A stretch of DNA of 7,449 nucleotides from Thermoprotei archaeon (lineage in GTDB: Archaea; Thermoproteota; Methanomethylicia; Nezhaarchaeales; WYZ-LMO8). The stretch lies in contig QMSN01000048.1 of the NCBI GenBank assembly GCA_003650865.1, positions 1 through 7,449 on the forward strand, in the 5' to 3' direction. The notes under the pieces are model-generated. The model saw nothing but the letters and a program-made list of their open reading frames with translations. It was not told the origin of the DNA and searched no databases. Position 1 is the first letter of the stretch; each line of letters starts with the position of its first letter. The position numbers and the translations under genes were made by a program. This document shows, one piece after another, positions 1 to 5,890 of the stretch.

Positions 1-284
1 GTCTTGAGCGTGTACACCCTAGCTGATAGTGGTGTGCGAAGCAAGCCGTCAACCACTATCCTATCGGGGTTCCTGCCCTCAACGTACTTAAGCCTGAGCG
101 ATGGGTCGTCGATTATGACCGTGTTAGCCCCCACCATTACCGCGTCGCTAGAAGCCCTAAGCTCGTGGAGCCTCCTCAAGTCGTGAGGACAGCTCAACTG
201 GCTAAACCTAGTCCTACTGGCTATCCTGCCGTCGACAGTCATGGTCGAGAACACGACGACCCTCGGCTTGGGCAAGCTTGACAC
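1..284 (-). CDS. Archaeal riboflavin-pathway diaminopyrimidine reductase (RibD C-terminal/DHFR-like fold), C-terminus outside window
   Basis: Ninety-four N-terminal residues are visible and the gene runs off position 1. The family reduces the ribosylamino group of 2,5-diamino-6-(ribosylamino)-pyrimidinone 5'-phosphate to ribitylamino with NAD(P)H, an early cytosolic step of archaeal riboflavin and F420 synthesis. Visible support is the TVDGRIA motif (residues 16-22), DLRRLHELRA (35-44), the DAVMVGANTVIIDDPSLRL block (47-65) and GRNPDRIVVDG (70-80), the characteristic pattern of RibD_C reductases. No deaminase domain precedes it, which fits the stand-alone archaeal form. I chose the GTG at 284 because a TATA-like element lies about 26 nt upstream (306-315), suggesting a leaderless transcript; the frame is closed by a stop at 320-318. 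TTG 275 is an alternative start. Bacterial-type RibD is less likely. Confidence 0.88.
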   Translation of the reverse strand, partial: MSSLPKPRVVVFSTMTVDGRIASRTRFSQLSCPHDLRRLHELRASSDAVMVGANTVIIDDPSLRLKYVEGRNPDRIVVDGLLRTPLSARVYTLK

Positions 285-305
285 CGTATATGCTTTAGGA
301 ATTGA

Positions 306-315
306 AGTATTAAGG
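306..315 (-). promoter_or_regulatory. TATA-box-like element of the riboflavin reductase gene
   Basis: Read on the minus strand this is CCTTAATACT. Its centre is about 26 nt upstream of the GTG at 284, the usual archaeal distance from TATA box to transcription start. That would place the start at or next to the start codon, consistent with a leaderless mRNA and with the lack of a clear ribosome binding site. The call rests only on position and composition. Confidence 0.45.
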
Positions 316-326
316 CATTAACATGT

Positions 327-481
327 GTGAGCCCAAGAGGGGTGAAGTTGAGGTCTAGGGCTGTGTTGGCATCGCTATTCGCCGTGGTCTTCATGGTCTA
401 TGGCATGAGGTACTCCTTCAGCATGCTCCTCCGTACATCGTGAGCACACTTGCCTCAGCAGCCTCAACAGCATTAAATTAA
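327..481 (+). pseudogene. Decayed N-terminus of an MFS-family transporter (frameshift and truncation)
   Basis: From GTG 327 (or GTG 342, TTG 348) the frame reads one hydrophobic segment, LASLFAVVFMVYG, followed by MRYSFSMLL, then hits TGA at 441. Dropping one base near 429-430 continues the frame as PYIVSTLASAAS and ends at TAA 479. The joined reading, ...GMRYSFSMLLPYIVSTL, matches the first transmembrane helix and following loop of MFS transporters, which commonly have RYSFSVLLP-type sequence there. Only about 50 of the usual roughly 400 residues remain, so I see a one-base deletion plus loss of everything after the first helix. A TATATG element at 287-292 could be the relic of its promoter. 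A sequencing error could explain the frameshift but not the missing body of the gene. Confidence 0.6.
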
Positions 482-524
482 TAATAGCTCAATTGAGACC
501 TCGAGCACCAGCGTAGACATGAGG

Positions 525-626
525 TGGTGCGGGGGGTGGGATTCGAACCCACGAAGGCCTACGCCACGGGATCTTGAGTCTAGCGGTCTTAGACACCCGC
601 CCCTTTAACCGCTCGGGAACCCCCGC
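525..626 (-). tRNA. tRNA-Leu(CAA) with 16-nt intron, CCA encoded
   Basis: On the minus strand a 7-bp acceptor stem (GCGGGGG, 626-620, with CCCCCGC, 535-529) is perfect. It is followed by a class II D arm (CCC/GGG), a long variable arm (GGC-GTAG-GCC) and a T arm GTGGG-TTCGAAT-CCCAC. The discriminator is A (528) and CCA is encoded (527-525). The long variable arm with A73 and anticodon CAA (576-574) indicates leucine, reading UUG codons. As transcribed, the anticodon stem does not pair. Removing 16 nt (595-580) restores the stem CGGGA/TCCCG around the loop CTCAAGA, so the gene carries an intron within the 5' strand of the anticodon stem. The mature length without CCA and discriminator is 82 nt. 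Confidence 0.93.
580..595 (-). other. Non-canonical tRNA intron at position 30/31
   Basis: This is a 16-nt insertion, TGTCTAAGACCGCTAG. Excision joins CGGG to ACTCAAGATCCCG and gives a fully paired anticodon stem. A bulge-helix-bulge-like fold is possible: exon GGCG pairs with intron CGCT (one G-U), with 3-nt bulges GG|T and AG|A at the two cut sites and an inner GTC/GAC hairpin with a TAA loop. The outer helix is weak. Because of a repeated G, the junction could equally be 29/30 (596-581) with the same mature tRNA. The bulge geometry favours 30/31. Archaeal splicing endonuclease would remove it. Confidence 0.75.
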
Positions 627-652
627 TCGTCTACTTTATGGTTGGGAGGGGT

Positions 653-662
653 GATTTAAAGG
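653..662. promoter_or_regulatory. Symmetric TATA element between tRNA-Leu and trxB
   Basis: The palindrome TTTAAA (655-660), within GATTTAAAGG, is the only strong AT-rich box in the 627-725 gap. On the minus strand it lies about 31 nt from the tRNA 5' end. On the plus strand it predicts a transcript start near 683, giving trxB (GTG 726) a leader of about 43 nt with a ribosome binding site. A second candidate on the plus strand is TTATAG at 663-668. Whether one box serves both directions is inference. Confidence 0.45.
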
Positions 663-725
663 TTATAGACTTAGCGCGTGGGGTTTTCTAAGGGCTTGTT
701 CCTTAGGCTTGCTAGAGGTGGTGTT

Positions 726-1649
726 GTGGCTGCTGAAGTGTACGACGTGGTGATCGTCGGCGCTGGCCCAGCTGGCTTGACTGCAGCTATCTACTGTGTT
801 AGGAGCGGCTTGAAGGCCATAATCGTGGGGAAGGTTGTTGGTGGACAAGCTGCTGAAGCTTCGCTTATAGAGAACTACCCTGGCTTCAAGTCCATAGCTG
901 GCTTTGAGCTGACCAGCAGGATGGCTGAGCAAGTTGAAGAGCTGGGCGTCAGCATAGTTGGAGATGAGGTTGTAGGCGTCAAGGAGGAGGATGGGCTTTT
1001 TAAGGTTAGGACCTCATGGAGCGGTGAGCTTAGGTGTAGAGCCCTCATACTAGCAATAGGAGCTGAGCCCAGGCGCCTAGGGGTTAAGGGTGAAGAGGAG
1101 TTCAGGGGCAAAGGAGTTTCTTACTGCGCTGTCTGTGATGGACCACTATTCAGGGGCAAGAGAGTTGCAGTTGTAGGCGGTGGAAACTCCGCTTTAGATG
1201 CAGCCCTATACTTAAGCTCTCTCGCAGAAGTCGTCTATCTCATCCATAGGAGGAGGCAGTTCAGAGCCGTCAAGGCGTTAGTGGACAAGGTTGATGGTAG
1301 GAGCAACATAGTGAAGTTGTTGGGCAAGAGCCCTGTCGAGATAGGCGGCGACAGGCTAGTCGAGTGGATTAAAGTTAGAGATGTCGAGACAGGAGTTGAG
1401 GAGAAGATCGAGGTTAAGGGGGTGTTCATAGAGATTGGGAGAGCTGTGAACAGCGACTTCTTGAGGGGCTTCGTAGACCTAGACGAGTATGGACAGATTG
1501 TTGTAGATCAGCTTTGTAGAACCTCGAGGAGAGGGGTCTTCGCTGCTGGCGACGCAACAACAATACCTTACAAGCAGGTTGTCATAGCGGCTGGAGAGGG
1601 GGCTAAAGCAGCTTTATCAGCCTACGAGTACCTGTCATCTAGGGGTTAA
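726..1649 (+). CDS. trxB: Thioredoxin reductase (NAD(P)H- and FAD-dependent)
   Basis: This is a cytosolic flavoenzyme that passes electrons from NAD(P)H through FAD and a redox-active disulfide to thioredoxin or glutaredoxin-like proteins. Numbering from GTG 726 (307 residues, normal for the family), the FAD-binding motif VVIVGAGPAGL is at 8-18, GGQAAEASLIENYPGF follows, the active-site CAVC is at 134-137, the nucleotide-binding motif GGGNSA begins at 151, HRRRQFRA at 174-181 is of the type that accommodates NADPH, and the FAD-contacting AAGDA has Asp276. The start is chosen because GAGGTG (715-720) sits 5 nt before GTG 726 and the conserved fold begins there. The frame stays open upstream to GTG 678, but those 16 extra residues resemble no part of the family and would begin ahead of the predicted transcript start. 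It shares overlapping stop codons with the convergent thiI. Ferredoxin-NADP reductase of the same superfamily is excluded by the CxxC. Confidence 0.95.
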   Translation: MAAEVYDVVIVGAGPAGLTAAIYCVRSGLKAIIVGKVVGGQAAEASLIENYPGFKSIAGFELTSRMAEQVEELGVSIVGDEVVGVKEEDGLFKVRTSWSGELRCRALILAIGAEPRRLGVKGEEEFRGKGVSYCAVCDGPLFRGKRVAVVGGGNSALDAALYLSSLAEVVYLIHRRRQFRAVKALVDKVDGRSNIVKLLGKSPVEIGGDRLVEWIKVRDVETGVEEKIEVKGVFIEIGRAVNSDFLRGFVDLDEYGQIVVDQLCRTSRRGVFAAGDATTIPYKQVVIAAGEGAKAALSAYEYLSSRG

Positions 1650-2824
1650 ACTTCGAGCTCCACCAATCTCTCCACGACACCTCTGATGAGGCTCTCTACG
1701 TCGAGGAGCTGCTCAGCCTTAGCAACTTCGCTTGGCGAAGCCGCTATCGCAGGTCTCTTCGGAGCTGCTTTACAGCCCTCATCAGGTCTAGAGGAGATCT
1801 CGTAGGTCCCTATTTCCCTAGCTAGTCTCTCGGTCTCAGACTTATCGAAGCATAGCAGAGGCCTGTGTAGAGGAAAGCCTCCTACAACCTCGCTTATAAC
1901 CATCATGTTCCTCAAGGTCTGGCTCGCCTGCTCTCCTATGGAGTCTCCAGTCACTATGCCGTTCATCCTCATCTTAGATGCAACCCTAACAGCTGCCCTC
2001 AGCATCATCCTCTTGCACAAGACGCATGTAAGCTTTGCAGGGCACTTCTCAACTATCTCCTTCAAGACGAGGCCGAATGGCGCCACCAAGAGAGAGCACT
2101 TGTAGCCTGGACACCAAGTGGAGAGTTTCTTGGAAAGCTCTACAACCTTCTCAAGGGTCTTCTCCCCTGTGAAGGGCTGTATGTTGAAGTGTAGTAGTGT
2201 TATTGTGCAGCCTCTCCTCATGGCCAGCCACGAAGCCACAGGGGAGTCTATGCCCCCACTAATTAGGCATAGAACCCGCCCTTGAGAGCCTAGGGGTAGG
2301 CCTCCAACGCCTCTGTAGGTTTCCATGTACACGAAGGCGTCTTCATCCCTTACCTCAACTCCAACCACCACCTCTGGGTTCTCTAAGTCCACGAGCCAGC
2401 CGTCATCCCTCTTGAACTCCAAGATCTTGGAGCCCACGTACCTACAGACATCCATGCTCGTAAACTCGTGTACGCCAACCCTCCTACACTTAACGGCAAA
2501 CCTGAGACCCCTACCGCTCTTAGCGCCGACCAACTTAAGGGCTGTATCAGCTATTTCCTCAAGCAAAGCTTTACAAGAGGCTGCCGGCGAGGTCGAGGAC
2601 ACCCCGAAGACCATCGATAGGGCCTTGGCCACGTCTACTGGACAGGGGGTCTTCACGTATATCCTGCCAAACCTCCTATCGATCTCGGTTATGGGTAACC
2701 CCTTGGAGCTCAGCATCGCCTTCATGTTCTTCACTAAGAGCCTGTCGTACCTCAACCTAGTCGTTGAGCTCTTAACGCCCAGCTCGGCTCCATGCCTAAC
2801 TATGACGGTGTCCAAGAGCTCCAA
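1646..2824 (-). CDS. thiI: tRNA 4-thiouridine synthetase ThiI, archaeal type without rhodanese domain
   Basis: The family adenylates U8 of tRNA and inserts sulfur to make 4-thiouridine, and in some organisms also supports thiazole synthesis. The 392 residues comprise an N-terminal ferredoxin-like region (1-60), a THUMP tRNA-binding domain (about 60-168) and a PP-loop AMP-forming domain with SGGIDS at 189-194. The GDSIGEQASQTL block (293-304) is the ThiI signature. No rhodanese domain follows, so sulfur must come by another route. Cysteines C267 and C270 (CVLC, followed by KRMMLRAA) match the CxxC essential in methanogen ThiI, where an iron-sulfur cluster is known; C351 lies in the region of a further conserved cysteine. 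The start is TTG 2824, with GAGGT (2838-2834) 9 nt upstream inside the end of the SepCysS gene and only 2 nt between stop and start, so translation is probably coupled. The C-terminus overlaps the trxB stop codon. Confidence 0.94.
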   Translation of the reverse strand: MELLDTVIVRHGAELGVKSSTTRLRYDRLLVKNMKAMLSSKGLPITEIDRRFGRIYVKTPCPVDVAKALSMVFGVSSTSPAASCKALLEEIADTALKLVGAKSGRGLRFAVKCRRVGVHEFTSMDVCRYVGSKILEFKRDDGWLVDLENPEVVVGVEVRDEDAFVYMETYRGVGGLPLGSQGRVLCLISGGIDSPVASWLAMRRGCTITLLHFNIQPFTGEKTLEKVVELSKKLSTWCPGYKCSLLVAPFGLVLKEIVEKCPAKLTCVLCKRMMLRAAVRVASKMRMNGIVTGDSIGEQASQTLRNMMVISEVVGGFPLHRPLLCFDKSETERLAREIGTYEISSRPDEGCKAAPKRPAIAASPSEVAKAEQLLDVESLIRGVVERLVELEV

Positions 2825-2826
2825 GA

Positions 2827-4032
2827 CTAGGCTACCTCTAAGCCGTACTTCTCAGCTATGTCGTGGAAGCTCCAGACTAAGTGCTTTACTTGGCTCCAAG
2901 AGAGGCCGTAGACGTTGAACTTGAAGTGCTTGGTCAAGCCAGGCTGAATGCCCACTATACCCCTCTCTCTAAGCTCCTCGTATAGGAAGAAGCCCCTCCT
3001 CTTATGCCTCTTTGACACCTCGTAGAAGCATGGGGTCTCTAGGTGGATTAAGGTGTGCATTTTAGGTTTAACCCCCAGCTGCTTGACCCCCTTAATCCTC
3101 TCAAGCTGCTCAACCACGAACCTAGCCTTCTCAACCTCCTCACTCCACCTCTCAATTCTCTCGACGACGTGAGGGAACGACGCCATCAACGTCATGAGGG
3201 GGGCTCCCATCACCGTGCAGCCTAGCAGAGCGAGCTCCTTCACAGCAAACCTCCTCTTGGTCAAGTCGCCCTCTATGCTTGATGGCCTCAGCACTTCCTT
3301 GGCCATCTCCTGAGTTAACGCCAATATGCCCGTTGGCGCGCAGGAAGCCCAGCTCTTATGCCCGCTACTAACTACTACGTCTACTCCAAGAGCTCTACCA
3401 TTAACTGGGCTGACGCCAGCTGTGTAAGCAGCGTTGAGGACCACTGGAACTCCGTAGTCGTGGCATATCTTGGCTACTCTGGAGGCATCAGCGAAGTTGC
3501 CGTACATGTAGTCCACGTGAGTTATCAAGGCTAGAGCTGGAGGCCTGCCTGTCTCCTTTAGAACTTCCTCTATCTTAGAGGCGTATCCCTCAACGTCCAC
3601 CTTGAACTCGGGATACCCGGAGTTGGGGACCTCCTTAACCTTAAGCCCAGCGGCTTCAGCAGCTAAGTAGCTCGTGTAGTGAGCTAAGCTGTCTAGGATC
3701 ACGTAGTCCCCGGGCTTGGCGAGGGTCATGAAGACTATGAGCTTAGCCTCTCTACACCTAGTCACAACTCTAGCCTCATCCATGCCGAGGAACTCCGCCA
3801 AGTCTTGGTAGAAGTCCCTTATTGGAGGCCTAGTTATCTTGTCGAGCCTAGGCGTCTGTGGAGGACAGAAGTCGCATATCGAGTAGCCGTCACCCCACTC
3901 TAAGAGAGCCAGCCTAGCCTCCTTGCTTAAGACGCCTCCTCTCTGTATGGGGTTTACGTTGATGTACTTGTCCTCCGAGTACTCCCTCTTGACGTTGAGG
4001 TATCTCCTAAGCCTATCCTTGCTTAGAACCAT
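2827..4032 (-). CDS. pscS: O-phospho-L-seryl-tRNA:Cys-tRNA synthase (SepCysS)
   Basis: This PLP enzyme converts Sep-tRNA(Cys) to Cys-tRNA(Cys) with a sulfur donor, the second step of RNA-dependent cysteine synthesis after SepRS. The 401-residue product fits the family. It opens with YINVNPIQRGGVL (23-35) and GDGYSICDFC, giving C53 and C56. The substrate/PLP region contains THVDYMYGNFAD (171-182) and LNAAYTAG (199-206). The PLP lysine is K226 in SSGHKS, and C272 lies in LLGCTVMGA. The three cysteines match those shown to be important in methanogen SepCysS. The start at ATG 4032 lies inside the upstream regulator gene (20-nt overlap), with GGGTG and a more distant GAGGTG upstream. SepRS is not in the window. 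The neighbour thiI shares the need for a persulfide or iron-sulfur-based sulfur transfer, which explains the pairing. Other PLP desulfurase-like enzymes lack the INPIQRGG opening. Confidence 0.95.
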   Translation of the reverse strand: MVLSKDRLRRYLNVKREYSEDKYINVNPIQRGGVLSKEARLALLEWGDGYSICDFCPPQTPRLDKITRPPIRDFYQDLAEFLGMDEARVVTRCREAKLIVFMTLAKPGDYVILDSLAHYTSYLAAEAAGLKVKEVPNSGYPEFKVDVEGYASKIEEVLKETGRPPALALITHVDYMYGNFADASRVAKICHDYGVPVVLNAAYTAGVSPVNGRALGVDVVVSSGHKSWASCAPTGILALTQEMAKEVLRPSSIEGDLTKRRFAVKELALLGCTVMGAPLMTLMASFPHVVERIERWSEEVEKARFVVEQLERIKGVKQLGVKPKMHTLIHLETPCFYEVSKRHKRRGFFLYEELRERGIVGIQPGLTKHFKFNVYGLSWSQVKHLVWSFHDIAEKYGLEVA

Positions 4033-4612
4033 GAGCTACACCCTTCACCTCTCTAGGCTTAATAGCCGATATCACGTCGATTTTAGTTATTATCCCCAGC
4101 AGTCTGCCCTCCCTCATGACGAGGACCGCTGGCTTATCCCCGCCTAGCAGGGCGAGTATCTCGCTTATGGGGGTTGATGGGGATACTATGGGGAGGGCTT
4201 CCTCCATAACCTCATGCACAGGCTTGTTGAAGAGGGAGCTCGGATTCTTAGTCTTCAGGAATTGCTTTAGGAGGGTGGTCTCGTAAATCGTCCCTACGAC
4301 GTTTCCACCCCTTAGAACCGGTATCTGCGATATCCCGTACCTCTCCATGAGCTCCACAGCGTTTTTAACAGGCTCGTTAACCTCAACCCACACGACGGGG
4401 CTGTGCATGACCTGCTCAGCCCTCAAGCCCCCCATAGAGGGCGTCAGCGCCTTCAATATCCTCCTGAGCGTCGAGAGCCTAGGATCAACTGTTCCAGACT
4501 CTATTCTAGCTATGAGGGACTGGCTGACACCAGCTCTCTCAGCCAGCTCCCTCTGAGTTAAGCCGGCCATTAACCTCATTCTTCTAAGCTCTTCAGGTGT
4601 GGGGAGGCTCAT
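4013..4612 (-). CDS. XRE-family helix-turn-helix regulator with two C-terminal CBS domains
   Basis: The 199 residues split into an N-terminal XRE/Cro-type DNA-binding domain (about 5-56; recognition segment around TQRELAERAGVSQ, 19-31, then SLIARIESG) and a CBS pair (about 65-118 and 131-186; EQVMHSP, GISQIPVL and LGIITKIDV are typical). Archaeal proteins of this architecture are predicted transcription factors whose CBS pair binds a nucleotide or S-adenosylmethionine-type ligand; the ligand here is unknown. It is first in the minus-strand operon and its 3' end overlaps SepCysS by 20 nt. The start ATG 4612 is about 10 nt from the transcript start predicted by the TATA element at 4643-4652, with no strong ribosome binding site. 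Because it sits beside a divergent promoter with an inverted repeat, I infer that it regulates itself and the sulfur genes on both sides. Confidence 0.9.
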   Translation of the reverse strand: MSLPTPEELRRMRLMAGLTQRELAERAGVSQSLIARIESGTVDPRLSTLRRILKALTPSMGGLRAEQVMHSPVVWVEVNEPVKNAVELMERYGISQIPVLRGGNVVGTIYETTLLKQFLKTKNPSSLFNKPVHEVMEEALPIVSPSTPISEILALLGGDKPAVLVMREGRLLGIITKIDVISAIKPREVKGVAHGSKQG

Positions 4613-4631
4613 AGCCCTGCACTATTCAGTC

Positions 4632-4660
4632 ATGCTCTACGCCATATTTATGAAGAGCAT
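4632..4660. promoter_or_regulatory. Candidate operator: perfect 7-bp inverted repeat around the shared TATA element
   Basis: ATGCTCT (4632-4638) and its exact reverse complement AGAGCAT (4654-4660) flank 15 bp containing the TATA element. The repeat centre (4646) is close to the centre of that element. The spacing puts equivalent faces of the two arms about two helical turns apart (22 bp), suitable for a dimeric helix-turn-helix protein. Protein bound here would block TBP access for both directions. The likely binder is the adjacent XRE-CBS protein, which is inference. Confidence 0.5.
4643..4652. promoter_or_regulatory. Divergent TATA element for the regulator-SepCysS-ThiI and SufS-E1-LarE operons
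   Basis: CATATTTATG reads CATAAATATG on the other strand, so it is a nearly symmetric TATA box. On the minus strand it predicts a start near 4622, 10 nt before ATG 4612. On the plus strand it predicts a start near 4673, 13 nt before ATG 4686. It is the only AT-rich box in this 73-bp gap. Confidence 0.55.
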
Positions 4661-4685
4661 AAGGATATCTCTTACTGAGCTCGTG

Positions 4686-5888
4686 ATGCCGTGCCTCGAT
4701 GTCTACAGGATTAGGGAGGACTTCCCCCTACTCTCATCGGGAGTGCTATACTTCGATAACGCAGCTACATCGCTTACCCCTAAGCAAGTAGTTGAGGCCA
4801 TCGCCGACTACCTGCTCAACTGCAGGGCGAACATAGGTAGAGGGGTCTACCCACTAGCTCAAAGAGCTACTGAGGCCTATGAGGAGGTTAGAGCTAAGGT
4901 AGCTAAGTTCATAGGGGCTGAGAGCTGCGAGGTCTCCTTTGTGAAGAACACTACTGAAGCCATAAACATCGTGTCGATGGGGGTCGAGTGGAGCAAAGAG
5001 GACAACGTAGTGATAACAGGTCTCGAGCACCACTCGAACATGCTGCCCTGGCTGAGAGCCAGCAGGATCTACGGGTTTGAGGTTAGAGTTGTAAAGCCTA
5101 AACCTGATGGCTCGCTGTCGCTGGACGACTTCGCTAAAGCCGTGGATAAGCGCACAAGACTTGTAGCCCTAACCCACGTGTCCAACGTGCTTGGCACGAT
5201 ATCTCCAGTACGTAAAGTAGCTCGCTTAGCCAAGGATCACGGTGCCCTCGTGCTCGTCGACGCAGCTCAGTCAGCCCCACACATGCCGCTCAACGTCGAG
5301 GAGCTGGGCTGCGACTTCTTAGCATTCTCAGCCCACAAGATGTGTGGCCCGCCAGGCGTAGGAGTCCTCTACGTCAGGAGGGGGGTTGAGCTGAGGCCCA
5401 TGATGGTTGGGGGTGGCGTGGTCGCTGATGCAAGCCTTGAAAGCTTCGAGCTCGTAGAGAAACCCCAAGTCTTCGAGGCTGGAACACCTCCAATAAGTGG
5501 TGTGGTAGGCCTTGGAGCAGCCATCGACTACCTCTCCAAGATAGGGCTTGAGGATGTGTGGAGGCACGAGGTCAAGCTCGCAGAGAAGCTGAGAAGAAAG
5601 CTTGTTGAAGTAGAAGGGGTTAAGGTGCTAGGCCCCGAGAAGCCCCAGACAGGCATAACGTCATTCGCGGTTGACGGCGTGAGTTCAGACGAAGTAGCAA
5701 TGGCCCTAGGTAGAATGGGTGTCTGCGTTAGATCCGGATTTCACTGCGCGATACCTCTAGTCAGGGATGTACTAGGCGAAGAGCAGGGGGTTGTCAGAGC
5801 ATCACTCTACCTCTACAACACTGAGGAGGAGGTGGACTCGTTCATGGAGATCTTAGTCGAGGTCTTAAGGCTCCTCAGGGGGGCTTAA
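4686..5888 (+). CDS. sufS: Cysteine desulfurase, SufS/CsdA class
   Basis: This PLP enzyme removes sulfur from cysteine, leaving alanine and an enzyme persulfide that feeds iron-sulfur cluster assembly and thiolation. From ATG 4686 the product has 400 residues, the usual SufS length. Motifs are RGVYPLAQRAT near the N-terminus, the PLP-stacking pair H115-H116 in GLEHHSN, THVSNVLGT, D192 and Q195 in VDAAQSAPH, the PLP lysine K218 in SAHKMCGPPG, and the persulfide cysteine C354 in RSGFHCAIPL, the group II pattern (RAGHHCA in bacteria). The frame is open upstream to 4599, but that would overlap the divergent regulator and the promoter, and family homology starts at DVYRIREDFP. ATG 4650 and GTG 4683 are alternative starts. 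It is first of an operon with the E1-like and LarE-like genes. It could supply sulfur to both partners and to ThiI. Confidence 0.94.
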   Translation: MPCLDVYRIREDFPLLSSGVLYFDNAATSLTPKQVVEAIADYLLNCRANIGRGVYPLAQRATEAYEEVRAKVAKFIGAESCEVSFVKNTTEAINIVSMGVEWSKEDNVVITGLEHHSNMLPWLRASRIYGFEVRVVKPKPDGSLSLDDFAKAVDKRTRLVALTHVSNVLGTISPVRKVARLAKDHGALVLVDAAQSAPHMPLNVEELGCDFLAFSAHKMCGPPGVGVLYVRRGVELRPMMVGGGVVADASLESFELVEKPQVFEAGTPPISGVVGLGAAIDYLSKIGLEDVWRHEVKLAEKLRRKLVEVEGVKVLGPEKPQTGITSFAVDGVSSDEVAMALGRMGVCVRSGFHCAIPLVRDVLGEEQGVVRASLYLYNTEEEVDSFMEILVEVLRLLRGA

Positions 5889-5890
5889 GC

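Noticed and set aside
488..497. Palindrome CTCAATTGAG downstream of the tRNA and MFS relic, considered as terminator or operator.
   Set aside because: It has no loop or T-tract and is isolated from any promoter. A 10-base palindrome alone is weak evidence.
525..626. Reading the tRNA with an intron at canonical 37/38, which would give anticodon CTA (amber suppressor), or without an intron with anticodon TAA.
   Set aside because: The first leaves a T-T mismatch in the stem and has no known class II precedent in archaea. The second has C instead of U at position 33 and an oversized variable arm. Removing 580-595 gives a perfect stem.
629..670. GTCTA (629-633) and TAGAC (666-670) as an inverted repeat flanking the trxB/tRNA TATA element.
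   Set aside because: The arms are only 5 bp, 32 nt apart, and do not extend. This is expected by chance far more readily than the 7-bp repeat at 4632-4660.
2325..2918. Long plus-strand frame opposite thiI and the end of SepCysS.
   Set aside because: It is an antisense shadow of two clearly recognised genes; its translation is low-complexity Ser/Thr/Leu-rich with no family features and crosses both genes.
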